A stretch of DNA of 15,661 nt from CAMEON01 sp045602325. Lineage in GTDB: Bacteria > Bacillota > Clostridia > Oscillospirales > CAG-272. The stretch covers positions 1-15,661 of the forward strand of contig JAZSBH010000097.1 of assembly GCA_045602325.1 (NCBI GenBank). The letters run 5' to 3'. The translations under genes were made by a program, and so were the position numbers. The notes below the pieces were generated by a model that worked only from the letters and a program-made list of their open reading frames with translations, had not been told where the DNA came from and did no database searches. Positions 1-7,026 of the stretch are shown in pieces; position 1 is the first letter of the stretch, and the number at the start of each line of letters is the position of its first letter.

Positions 1-2662
1 CCGACAGAGTCTCGGCAAAGGCTCCCTCGGGAGCGGTGCCCTTGACCACGGTAGCGGCGGAGGTGATGAACATGGTCGCCAGATCATCGGCGTAGCCGTT
101 CAGAATGGCGAACTGAGCCTCGTCCTCGGTGTAGACCGTGACCTTGGCATCCAAGGACTTACCGATCATCTTGGCGGCACGAGCCAGCTCCAACGCCTTC
201 ATGACGTCGTCACGCAGGATAAACAGCTCGTCCAGACGGGCTGCCTCAGGGAATGCCAGACCGGCATCGTAGGCGGGCATCTCGTTCAGGAACACGCTGC
301 GGCTGTCCTCGGCGGCGGCGTGGGGCATAGCCTTCCAGATCTCCTCGGCGGTGAAGCAGAGGATGGGCGCCACCAGGCGGGTCAGAGCAGACAGAACCGT
401 GTACATGGCGGTCTGACCGGCGCGGCGGGACAGGGTAGCCTTGCCGTCGGTGTAGAGACGGTCCTTGGTGATGTCCACGTAGAGCTTGGACAGATCATTG
501 GTGCAGAAGTTGTTGATGGCGTTGTAGGCGGTGTGGAACTCGTACTCGTCGTAGGCCTTGCGGCAGGTCCCCGTCAGCTCGTTGGCTCTGGCGATGACCC
601 ACTTGTCGATCTGCTGGAGATCGGCTACAGCCACGACGTCGGTATCGGGGTTGAAGTCACCCAGGTTGGCCAGCAGGATGCGGGCGGTGTTACGGATCTT
701 GCGGTAGACCTCCGAGAGCTGACGGAAGATAGCGTCGGAGCAACGGACGTCCACGTGGTAGTCGCAGGAGGCGGCCCACAGGCGGAGAATATCGGATCCG
801 TACTTATTGATAATCTCGGTGGGATCCACACCGTTACCCAGAGACTTGTGCATGGCGCGGCCCTCGCCGTCCACCACCCAGCCGTGGGTCAGCACCTGCT
901 TGAAGGGTGCGCCGCGGTCCAGCGCGCCCACAGAGGTGAGCAGGGAGGACTGGAACCAACCGCGGTACTGATCTGCGCCCTCGAGATAGACATCGGCGGG
1001 CCACAGCTCAGGGGTGCGGTACATCAGGGATGCGTAGTGGGTGGAGCCGGAGTCGAACCAGCAGTCCAGGGTGTCCTTTTCCTTGGTGAAGGTCTTACCA
1101 CCGCAGTGAGGACAGGTCAGCCCCTCGGGGATGAGCTCCATGGCCTCCTTCTCGAACCAGATATTGGAGCCGAACTCGTCAAAGAGAGCCGAGATCTTGT
1201 CGATGGAGGCGGGGGTGGACACGGGCTTTTCGCACTCGGTGCAGTAGAACACGGGAATGGGCAGACCCCAACGGCGCTGACGGGAGATACACCAGTCGGC
1301 TCTCTCGCGGATCATGGATTCCATGCGGTCGCCGCCCCATGCGGGGAACCACTCCACGTTCTCAATAGCCTTGACGGCCTGATCCTTGAAGGACTCCACC
1401 GAGCAGAACCACTGGGGAGTGGCGCGGAAGATAACCGGCTTCTTGCAGCGGTCGTGGTGGGGGTAGGAGTGCATGATCTCCTCGGAGGCAAAGAGCATAC
1501 CGCTCTCGGCCATGTCGGCCTTGATGACGGGGTTGGACTCCTCGGTCTTCATGCCGGCGTACTTCCCTGCGTAGTCGGTGTGGCGGCCGTAGTCGTCCAC
1601 GGGCACCACCAGCTCCATGCCGTAGCGCATGCAGGTCTGGTAGTCGTCGGCGCCGAAGCCGGGAGCGGTGTGGACACAGCCGGTACCCGAATCCATGGTA
1701 ACGTACTCGGGGTTGACCAGGCGGGAGGTCTTATCCAGGAAGGGGTGCTTTGCCAGCATATTCTCAAAGAACTGGCCGGGATAGGTGGCCAGGATCTCGT
1801 AGCTCTCAAAGCCGCCCATCTTCATGGTCTTCTCGGTCAGCGCCTCGGCCATGATGTAGATCTCGCCGTTGTCTGCCTTGACCAGCACGTAGCTGTCGCG
1901 GGGATGCAGGCAGATACCCATGTTGCCGGGCAGAGTCCAGATGGTGGTGGTCCAGATGACGAAGAAGGTCTTGCTCAGGTCATACTCGCCCAGCTTGCCC
2001 AGGTCGTCGTGCATGGGGAACTTGACGTAGACAGAGGTACAGGGATCGTCCTTGTACTCGATATCGGCCTCGGCCACGGCGGTGGCGCAGAAGGGGCACC
2101 AGGTAACGGGCTTGAGACCCTTGTAGATGTAGCCCTTATCGAACATACGGCCGAAGATCTTGACCTCCTGACCCTCGAAGTGGCGATCCATGGTGCGGTA
2201 GGGGTGCTCCCAATCGCCCACGACGCCCAGACGCTTGAAGCCCACCATCTGCTTCTGGATGAAGTCCTCGGCGAAGTCCTCGCAGGCACGGCGGAACTCG
2301 GGGACAGTCATTTCCTTGTTCAGCTTCTTCTTGGAATTTTCGATGGCGCGCTCAATGGGCAGACCGTGGTTATCCCAACCGGGCACGTAGGGGGTGTAGT
2401 GACCCATCATGGCCTGGGAACGGACGATGAAATCCTTCAGGGTCTTGTTCAGGGCGTGACCCATGTGGATGTAGCCGTTGGAGAAGGGAGGGCCGTCGTG
2501 GAGGATGAAGGGAGGGTTATCCTTGTTCTTCTCCAGCATGGCGTTGTAGAGATCGATGCTCTCCCAATACTTCAGGGTGTCGGGCTCGCGCTGGGGCAGT
2601 CCCGCCTTCATGGGGAAGGAGGTCTGCGGCAGATTCAGAGTGCTGTTGTAATCCTTGGACAT
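1..2662 (-). CDS. ileS: Isoleucyl-tRNA synthetase (3' end cut by window edge)
   Basis: Class I aminoacyl-tRNA synthetase that charges tRNA-Ile with isoleucine in the cytoplasm and edits misactivated valine. The visible 887 residues show the HIGH motif as HMGH (66-69) in a GPPFSNGYIHMGHALNK context, Cys189/Cys192 in the CP1 insertion (WCPFC), a second CPHC pair (Cys517/Cys520), the CWFDSGS motif near 530, and the KMSKS loop as AMHKS (603-607) followed by LGN. Bacterial IleRS is usually about 930-1040 residues, so only the distal anticodon-binding and C-terminal part is missing. The start at 2662 is set by AAGGAG at 2674-2679, 11 bases upstream. No T-box core (AGGGTGGNACCGCG) is visible in the leader. 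In Bacillus, ileS follows the ylm cluster and divIVA; here it also lies downstream of that cluster but is separated from it by repeats and a nuclease-like gene. Identification is very secure. Confidence 0.97.
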   Translation of the reverse strand, partial: MSKDYNSTLNLPQTSFPMKAGLPQREPDTLKYWESIDLYNAMLEKNKDNPPFILHDGPPFSNGYIHMGHALNKTLKDFIVRSQAMMGHYTPYVPGWDNHGLPIERAIENSKKKLNKEMTVPEFRRACEDFAEDFIQKQMVGFKRLGVVGDWEHPYRTMDRHFEGQEVKIFGRMFDKGYIYKGLKPVTWCPFCATAVAEADIEYKDDPCTSVYVKFPMHDDLGKLGEYDLSKTFFVIWTTTIWTLPGNMGICLHPRDSYVLVKADNGEIYIMAEALTEKTMKMGGFESYEILATYPGQFFENMLAKHPFLDKTSRLVNPEYVTMDSGTGCVHTAPGFGADDYQTCMRYGMELVVPVDDYGRHTDYAGKYAGMKTEESNPVIKADMAESGMLFASEEIMHSYPHHDRCKKPVIFRATPQWFCSVESFKDQAVKAIENVEWFPAWGGDRMESMIRERADWCISRQRRWGLPIPVFYCTECEKPVSTPASIDKISALFDEFGSNIWFEKEAMELIPEGLTCPHCGGKTFTKEKDTLDCWFDSGSTHYASLMYRTPELWPADVYLEGADQYRGWFQSSLLTSVGALDRGAPFKQVLTHGWVVDGEGRAMHKSLGNGVDPTEIINKYGSDILRLWAASCDYHVDVRCSDAIFRQLSEVYRKIRNTARILLANLGDFNPDTDVVAVADLQQIDKWVIARANELTGTCRKAYDEYEFHTAYNAINNFCTNDLSKLYVDITKDRLYTDGKATLSRRAGQTAMYTVLSALTRLVAPILCFTAEEIWKAMPHAAAEDSRSVFLNEMPAYDAGLAFPEAARLDELFILRDDVMKALELARAAKMIGKSLDAKVTVYTEDEAQFAILNGYADDLATMFITSAATVVKGTAPEGAFAETLS

Positions 2663-2760
2663 TGGTTTGAAAACTCCTTATGTTATGTATGATTTTACTT
2701 TTTTATAATATCGGCGGGCCGCGGGGCGAGCCGTTATTTTCAAGGCGAAAGGGGAATATT

Positions 2761-2816
2761 CTTTGCCTTCTCCTTTGGAGAAGGGGGACCGCCGCAGCGG
2801 TGGATGAGGAGAAAGG
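2761..2816 (+). repeat. Hairpin repeat arm R1, left of the DUF559 gene
   Basis: Two consecutive hairpins: CCTTCTCC-TTT-GGAGAAGG, then a short GC stem around ACCGCCGCAGCGGT, then the tail GGATGAGGAG. It is closely matched by the arm at 3432-3485 (same orientation) and by the arm at 3286-3340 (opposite orientation). The tail points toward the DUF559 gene. Neither strand has a T-run after the hairpin, so it does not look like a simple intrinsic terminator. Confidence 0.85.
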
Positions 2817-2870
2817 ATTGAAGTGTACCTTTCGGGTAAACATTCACTTTCCTTGGTTCTCTGATAATAT

Positions 2871-3251
2871 TTACTTGTTTACAGGCTTCAAATCCTCCAC
2901 CTGCACATTCACCCGCCTCATAATATCCTCGCAAACGGTATTGAAGCGGTGGAGAATATCTTCGTTGGAGTATCGTAGAACGGCAAATCCGAGCCTGTTC
3001 AGCTCCTGATCCCGTTTTCGATCGGCCTCTATGTGTTCGGGCAATTTGTGTTGTCTGCCATCGATCTCAATTACCAAGCCTGCACTTGCTATGAGAAAAT
3101 CTACGATGTAGTTCCCCACGTTCTTTTGGCGGTGAACCGTAACAGGCAGTCGTTTCAAGAAATCGTACCACAGATGGCGTTCCTGGGGGGTCATATTTTT
3201 GCGGAGTTCGCGGGCGTTTGGGGTGTTTTGCTTATTATAGTTGTAATACAT
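2871..3251 (-). CDS. DUF559 domain protein, Vsr/PD-(D/E)XK endonuclease-like
   Basis: Predicted 126-residue soluble protein of the DUF559 family, which resembles the very-short-patch-repair endonuclease fold. No substrate is known for this protein. Recognisable features are an N-terminal TPQERHLWYDFL segment (21-32), YIVDFL with Asp51, VIEIDGRQH with Glu62, Asp64 and Gln67, and the C-terminal GFAVLRYSNEDIL (89-100). The Asp51 / Glu62-x-Asp64 arrangement fits a metal-binding nuclease core. The start at 3251 has GGGAG about 13 bases upstream, a somewhat long spacing. The gene stands alone, not overlapping neighbours, and lies between two inward-facing copies of the hairpin repeat (2761-2816 and 3286-3340). 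This suggests that it travels with, or acts on, that repeat family. Alternatives are an orphan restriction- or repair-type nuclease. The family assignment is firm; the function is open. Confidence 0.9.
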   Translation of the reverse strand: MYYNYNKQNTPNARELRKNMTPQERHLWYDFLKRLPVTVHRQKNVGNYIVDFLIASAGLVIEIDGRQHKLPEHIEADRKRDQELNRLGFAVLRYSNEDILHRFNTVCEDIMRRVNVQVEDLKPVNK

Positions 3252-3285
3252 GGGTTATTGTGCTCCCGCATGGAAATCTGCTATC

Positions 3286-3340
3286 CGTTCTCCTCATCCA
3301 CCGCTGCGCGGTCCCCCTTCTCCAAAGGAGAAGCCCTTCT
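3286..3340 (-). repeat. Hairpin repeat arm R2, right of the DUF559 gene, inverted to R1
   Basis: Read on the minus strand it matches R1 almost base for base: GCTTCTCC-TTT-GGAGAAGG, a short GC stem around ACCGCGCAGCGGT, then GGTGGATGAGGAG. With R1 it forms an inverted pair about 525 bp apart (outer edges about 580 bp) with the DUF559 gene between them. Confidence 0.85.
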
Positions 3341-3431
3341 ACAGTGTGTTTTTTGAACTCCTTCTAACCGGAAACATACTGCTACCCACAATGAATAATG
3401 ACGATAGACGATACAAATAGCTTACTGCGTT

Positions 3432-3485
3432 CTTTGCCTTCTCCTTTGGAGAAGGGGGACCGCGAAGCGGTGGATGAGGAGAACG
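3432..3485 (+). repeat. Hairpin repeat arm R3
   Basis: Same orientation as R1 and nearly identical to it (hairpin 1, GC stem around ACCGCGAAGCGGT, tail GGATGAGGAG). It is followed at about 3529-3561 by a decayed partial copy of the same arm (GCCTTCTCCCTTGGCAAAGG). This partial copy is preceded by CTCAAATTT, which resembles the terminal motif of the larger repeat elements elsewhere in the window. Confidence 0.75.
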
Positions 3486-3578
3486 GGCTAACATCCACTA
3501 ACCGGATAAAAGCTCAAATTTCCCCATCTGCCTTCTCCCTTGGCAAAGGTGGAGAACGAGGTAGTTATCCACCAATCA

Positions 3579-4145
3579 TCACGGCCACCGATAGGCATCG
3601 GCGCTGAAGATAAAGACGGGCTTTTCGGGGCGCTTGTCGAAGACAACAAGAAAGTATTCATCCCCCTCGTTTGCACGCTCCGCTGCACTTCTTGACACGG
3701 GGAAATTCTCCATGCCATCAAAGCAGAACTCGTCGCTGTACACGGCTTCGCGGTAGTAGTGACCGTGTCTGCGTTTCCACACCATCCCCTGAAATTCGTC
3801 GTAGGAAACGGATCTCAGCTTGGCCTTGACGATATGGTAGGGGGCGCGGTAATTGGCGTAGTCTTTCAAAAAGTCGCGGCTGAAGTAGGCGATAAAGCCT
3901 CCCGCCGTCAGCCATACGGCTATGACGATCAGCCAACAGACAACGGGATACCGTCCGACCACGGTGCCATTCTTCAGCCACATAGCCGATCCCGTCAGCA
4001 ACGACCCGGTAACCAGCGCGGAAAACAAGACCATCAGGAACGTGCTCATACTGATACGAAGAATACTTTTCAGTTTTTTCTTGATGACTTCATCCGTCAG
4101 CCGGGGTAGCTCGCTCTCCGAGCTGTACTTATCGTAGGGGTTCAT
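3579..4145 (-). CDS. Two-helix membrane protein of unknown function
   Basis: Unrecognised 188-residue protein. The N-terminal 30 residues are charged and cytoplasmic in style. Two hydrophobic helices follow (about 31-53 and 67-88), separated by a short loop, then a polar domain of about 100 residues ending in GDEYFLVVFDKRPEKPVFIF (161-180), which reads like a small beta-rich cytoplasmic domain. The start is at 4145, not the upstream ATG at 4184, because AAAGGAG at 4151-4157 sits 5 bases before it and the upstream Met lies inside the ylmH end. The gene begins only 16 bases after the ylmH stop, so it is very likely co-transcribed with the ylm cluster. It occupies the position where divIVA is expected, but shows no coiled coil and no similarity to DivIVA. 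Confidence 0.85.
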   Translation of the reverse strand: MNPYDKYSSESELPRLTDEVIKKKLKSILRISMSTFLMVLFSALVTGSLLTGSAMWLKNGTVVGRYPVVCWLIVIAVWLTAGGFIAYFSRDFLKDYANYRAPYHIVKAKLRSVSYDEFQGMVWKRRHGHYYREAVYSDEFCFDGMENFPVSRSAAERANEGDEYFLVVFDKRPEKPVFIFSADAYRWP

Positions 4146-4161
4146 GGGCGCTCCTTTCGGG

Positions 4162-5010
4162 TCAGATGTATTTCCCCGCCACAAGTCTCACCCTTCCCTT
4201 CCTCGTCGTGCCGTCGAAGGCGTGGACGGCGAACTTGCCGTATCCGCGCACCGAGATCACGGCAGGGGCCTCCACCGTCGTATCACAAGCCTCGCAGGGC
4301 TCGTAGTCCAGCTCGCAAAGGCCGGATCTCACGGCCATCTGGGCTTTTTCACGGGAAAGATTGCAGAGAGCGGCCACCACGCAGTCCAGCCGCTCGGAGG
4401 CGACGGTGTCACTGATGGGTTGAAGCCGTCTGACCGCTTGCAGGACAGTCCCCTCGGGGAGGCGGCTGACTCTCACGGTATCGGTGGCGACCTTTTCAAG
4501 GGAGGTCGCAAGAAAATCCCCCACCCGGGTGTCGGCCAGGATATAGGCCGTATGGGCGTCGGGGATGATGATATCCCCGACGACGGCGCGTTCCAGTCCC
4601 AGACCCAGCACCGAGCCCAGGTAGTCCCGATGGGACAGAGCGCGGTAGCCCGAGCCCTTGACAAGGACGGGACAAACGGCGTCGCGGAGGGTGTCTGCCA
4701 GCTCGCTGAGACCCGCGTCACCGAGAGCGGCCACGGGATCGACAGTCAGGGCTTCGGGATCCATCAGCCCCTCGGTATAGTCGGGCAGGATAACGGCGCG
4801 TACTCGCTCCGCTCCCGCGTAGCCGCCCCAGAGCAGGGCGATGCCCGCGTGGATGCGGGACGCCAGATGGTAAGCGGCGTACTTAGCCTCACGGGGGGTG
4901 AGGTAGGGGCTGACAGCCATTTCCCCCCGCGCGGCGAAATCACAAAGATCTTCCAGTCGGGCAAGTAAGAGACGGATATCCTCGCTTTGCCGGGATACGC
5001 AGTAGCTCAT
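4162..5010 (-). CDS. ylmH: YlmH-family RNA-binding protein with C-terminal S4 domain
   Basis: 282-residue YlmH homologue. The N-terminal region carries the family signature LSHRDYLGSVLGLGLERAVVGDI (around 125-147), and an S4-type RNA-binding domain occupies about 206-264 (ERLDCVVAALCNLSREKAQ onward). YlmH proteins bind RNA and have been linked to ribosome-associated rescue of stalled nascent chains in Bacillus; the operon also ties them to cell-division genes. The start at 5010 overlaps the ylmG stop codon as ATGA (5007-5010), indicating translational coupling; longer in-frame starts would run through ylmG and are rejected. It is downstream of sepF and ylmG in the usual order. Identification is secure from the signature, S4 domain and context. 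Confidence 0.95.
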   Translation of the reverse strand: MSYCVSRQSEDIRLLLARLEDLCDFAARGEMAVSPYLTPREAKYAAYHLASRIHAGIALLWGGYAGAERVRAVILPDYTEGLMDPEALTVDPVAALGDAGLSELADTLRDAVCPVLVKGSGYRALSHRDYLGSVLGLGLERAVVGDIIIPDAHTAYILADTRVGDFLATSLEKVATDTVRVSRLPEGTVLQAVRRLQPISDTVASERLDCVVAALCNLSREKAQMAVRSGLCELDYEPCEACDTTVEAPAVISVRGYGKFAVHAFDGTTRKGRVRLVAGKYI

Positions 5011-5288
5011 ACGATGGCCGCCTGCAGGAAGATGCCCGTAAAGGACAAAAGAACCACGGTGATGAGGAAGGGCATATCCAGGGGCAGACCCTGAAACCAA
5101 CCGAAGCGGTTACACAGGGTGCGGATGGGCAGGATAATAGGCTCGGTCACCACGTACAGGAAGGCACCCAGCCGGGTCTGCTCTCCCATGGTGATCCAAC
5201 TGAGGATCGCCCGTACCAGCATGGCTATGGACAGAATATCGATAAAGATCAGTACGCATTGCACGATCACGTACAGGGCGGCGGTCAT
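5007..5288 (-). CDS. ylmG: YggT-family membrane protein YlmG
   Basis: 93-residue integral membrane protein with two hydrophobic segments (about 5-30 and 72-93) and the family motif TEPIILPIRTLCNRFG (48-63) between them. YggT/YlmG proteins are small inner-membrane proteins found beside sepF; the plant relatives affect nucleoid and division-ring placement, but the bacterial role is not settled. The start is fixed by AGGAGGAAGC at 5291-5300, just before the ATG. The stop overlaps the ylmH start by four bases (ATGA). The length is typical for the family. Confidence 0.95.
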   Translation of the reverse strand: MTAALYVIVQCVLIFIDILSIAMLVRAILSWITMGEQTRLGAFLYVVTEPIILPIRTLCNRFGWFQGLPLDMPFLITVVLLSFTGIFLQAAIV

Positions 5289-5351
5289 AGGCTTCCTCCT
5301 CTCACGCAGGTTTCATGGGCTTGGGATATTGGGAACGTAAGGAACCGCTGA

Positions 5352-5570
5352 TCAGACATCCTCTTCGGAGTCCTCCTCGGCGTCACCGTCCTCGTATTCC
5401 TCGTCGTATTCTTCCTCGTATTCTTCCTCGTATTCTTCGTCGGCGTACTCGCCGTCCTCGTACTCCTCGTCCTCGTACTCCTCGTCCTCGTCGTATTCGT
5501 TCTCGTCGTCTTCTTCATCCTCGAGCTCGTCGTCATCGGGCTCCAGCTCGTCCTCGTTCAGCTCCACGTC
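5352..5570 (-). repeat. Low-complexity DNA encoding the acidic SepF tail
   Basis: The plus strand here is a run of TCCTCG/TATTC-type words, including about three tandem copies of a 12-base unit (TTCCTCGTATTC) near 5397-5436. It encodes the Glu-Glu-Tyr repeats of SepF and is a likely site of length variation by slippage. Confidence 0.8.
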
Positions 5571-6218
5571 CTTGGGAACCAGAACCACGGTGGTGGCGGC
5601 GGGACGAACCAACTCGCCCTCCAGAGCCAGAACCGCACCCATCATGTAGTCGAACAGGCGAAGCACGTCGTTTGCCTCCAGATTGCGGAGACGGACCACC
5701 ACCACGTGACCGGCGGCCAGACCCTTGACGATGCCCTCGCGGCAGTCGCGGTAGGTAGCAGGGGTGAAGTAGAGATACTCGGGAGCGGGAGCGGGGGTAA
5801 ACACAGGCTCCGGCTCGGCCACAGGTGCAGGCTCACGCTGAATGGGACGGTAGCCGGCGGCATCGTTCTCCTGCCAGGTCTCGCGGGGTCTTACAAAGCT
5901 GTCTGCGGGTTGGGCGGGGCGCTCTGCGAGGCGCTCTGCGGGGCGCTCTGCGAGGCGCTCTGCCGAACGGTCCACAGGACGTTCCGCGTCATAGTAGCGG
6001 GTATTGTCACTGCGGAAATCGGGCTCCTCGTAGCCGCCGCGGGCCGTGGTCTTGGGGACGTCGTAATACCCGCCGTTGCCGCGATCCTCAGCGGGACGCT
6101 CCACGGGGCGCTCCACGACACGGCTTTCTTTACCCGTGTAAAAGTCGCCGTAGTCCAGATTCAGATCGTCCTGCTCCACGTCCTGACCCTTGTTGAGCTT
6201 CTTGAAAAAGTTTTTCAT
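5352..6218 (-). CDS. sepF: Cell division protein SepF with long acidic Tyr/Glu/Asp tail
   Basis: SepF anchors FtsZ to the membrane and polymerises into rings at the septum. This 288-residue form starts with a short amphipathic membrane-binding helix (MKNFFKKLNK). A long charged and Pro-rich linker follows, including AERPAERLAERPA repeats near 85-102. The SepF core spans about 148-218 (TPATYRDCREGIVKGLAAGHVVVV ... PAATTVVLVPKDV). From 219 to 288 the chain is almost wholly Glu/Asp with eight regularly spaced Tyr (242, 248, 253, 258, 263, 267, 271, 275). Typical SepF is about 150 residues and ends shortly after the core, so both the linker and the tail are unusual. The start at 6218 has AGAGGAGT at 6228-6235. 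It is second in the ylm order, 37 bases after yggS/ylmE and 63 bases before ylmG. Confidence 0.95.
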   Translation of the reverse strand: MKNFFKKLNKGQDVEQDDLNLDYGDFYTGKESRVVERPVERPAEDRGNGGYYDVPKTTARGGYEEPDFRSDNTRYYDAERPVDRSAERLAERPAERLAERPAQPADSFVRPRETWQENDAAGYRPIQREPAPVAEPEPVFTPAPAPEYLYFTPATYRDCREGIVKGLAAGHVVVVRLRNLEANDVLRLFDYMMGAVLALEGELVRPAATTVVLVPKDVELNEDELEPDDDELEDEEDDENEYDEDEEYEDEEYEDGEYADEEYEEEYEEEYDEEYEDGDAEEDSEEDV

Positions 6219-6255
6219 AGTATATGCACTCCTCTGTCTTTATTTTTATGAAAAA

Positions 6256-6978
6256 TTAATTGGTTTCTGTTTCAGGGGCTTCCTTGACGAACAGCCCGCG
6301 TCCCACACGCACCATGGTAGCACCCTCGGCCGCGGCGGGGATATAGGATTCCGACATACCCATGGACAGCTCCATCCGCTCGCCGGCCATAGGCAGCTCT
6401 GCCCAGATGGATTCACAGAGACGGCGCACCCCGCCGAAGATGGCGCGGTATTCCTCCTCGGTGGACTTGGGAGCCATGGTCATAAAGCCCCGCAGGCGAA
6501 GGTGGGGGAAGTCCCCGCTGACCACGCGATGGGCAAAATCCCTTGCGTCCTCGGGCTGCACCCCGCTCTTGCTGATCTCGCTGCCCGAGTTGATCTCAAT
6601 GAGCACGTCCATGATCTGCCCCACCTTGGCGGCCTGCTTTTCGATCTCACGGGCCAGCTTTTCGGAGTCCAGGGACTGGATCAGATCCACCTTGTCGATG
6701 ATGTACTTGACCTTATTGGTCTGGAGCGTGCCGATGAAGTGGATGGTAAGTCCTTCCCTCTCCAGCCTGTCGTAGCGCTCCAGGAGCTGCTGCACCCGAT
6801 TCTCTCCGACGTGGTGTACGCCGAGGACCTTGTGCAGGTAGTTGATCTCCTCCACCTCCGCTGACTTGACGGCGGCGGTGAGAAGCACCCCGTCGGGGGG
6901 GTATCCCCCCGCCTCGCAGGCTGATTTCAGATCGGCCTTGACGCGGGCGAGGTTATGTTCCAGATAGGTATAATCCAT
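6256..6978 (-). CDS. ylmE: YggS/YlmE family pyridoxal-phosphate homeostasis protein
   Basis: 240-residue single-domain TIM-barrel PLP-binding protein, structurally like the N-terminal domain of alanine racemase. Family members buffer pyridoxal 5'-phosphate and affect amino-acid pools; no catalytic activity is established. The PLP lysine is Lys38 in LLTAAVKSAEVEEI. Further signatures are HVGENRVQ (56-63), HFIGTLQTNKVKY (80-92), EINSGSEISKSGV, RGFMTMAP, SMGMSESY and VRVGRGLF near the C-terminus. The start at 6978 has AAGGAG at 6985-6990. The stop lies 37 bases before sepF and the start 48 bases after the HlyD-like gene, so all belong to one transcript. The length is normal for the family. Confidence 0.95.
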   Translation of the reverse strand: MDYTYLEHNLARVKADLKSACEAGGYPPDGVLLTAAVKSAEVEEINYLHKVLGVHHVGENRVQQLLERYDRLEREGLTIHFIGTLQTNKVKYIIDKVDLIQSLDSEKLAREIEKQAAKVGQIMDVLIEINSGSEISKSGVQPEDARDFAHRVVSGDFPHLRLRGFMTMAPKSTEEEYRAIFGGVRRLCESIWAELPMAGERMELSMGMSESYIPAAAEGATMVRVGRGLFVKEAPETETN

Positions 6979-7026
6979 ACCGATCTCCTTGTTGATTGTG
7001 TTTTCGGGGGATTCATGAGCAGTTTA

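Larger units (their letters stand above)
3252..3578. other. Gene-free interval dominated by repeats
   Basis: This 327-base stretch between the DUF559 gene and the two-helix membrane protein gene holds R2, R3 and a degenerate partial copy. The open frames on either strand are repeat-derived and lack ribosome binding sites. I see no convincing promoter or T-rich terminator here, so where the ylm operon transcript ends is unclear. Confidence 0.7.

Noticed and set aside
320..2692. A 790-codon open frame on the plus strand
   Set aside because: It is exactly antisense to ileS, with biased composition rich in Gly, Val, Leu and His as expected from the complement of a GC-rich gene, and has no ribosome binding site or recognisable domain.
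2761..3485. CRISPR array, from three similar repeats near one another
   Set aside because: The repeats are in mixed orientation, spacing is irregular (469 and 91 bases), one interval holds a gene, and there are no cas genes.
5706..6251. Plus-strand frames opposite sepF with Arg/Pro- or Gly/Ala-rich products
   Set aside because: They are shadows of the low-complexity SepF gene and its repeats, with no start signals.
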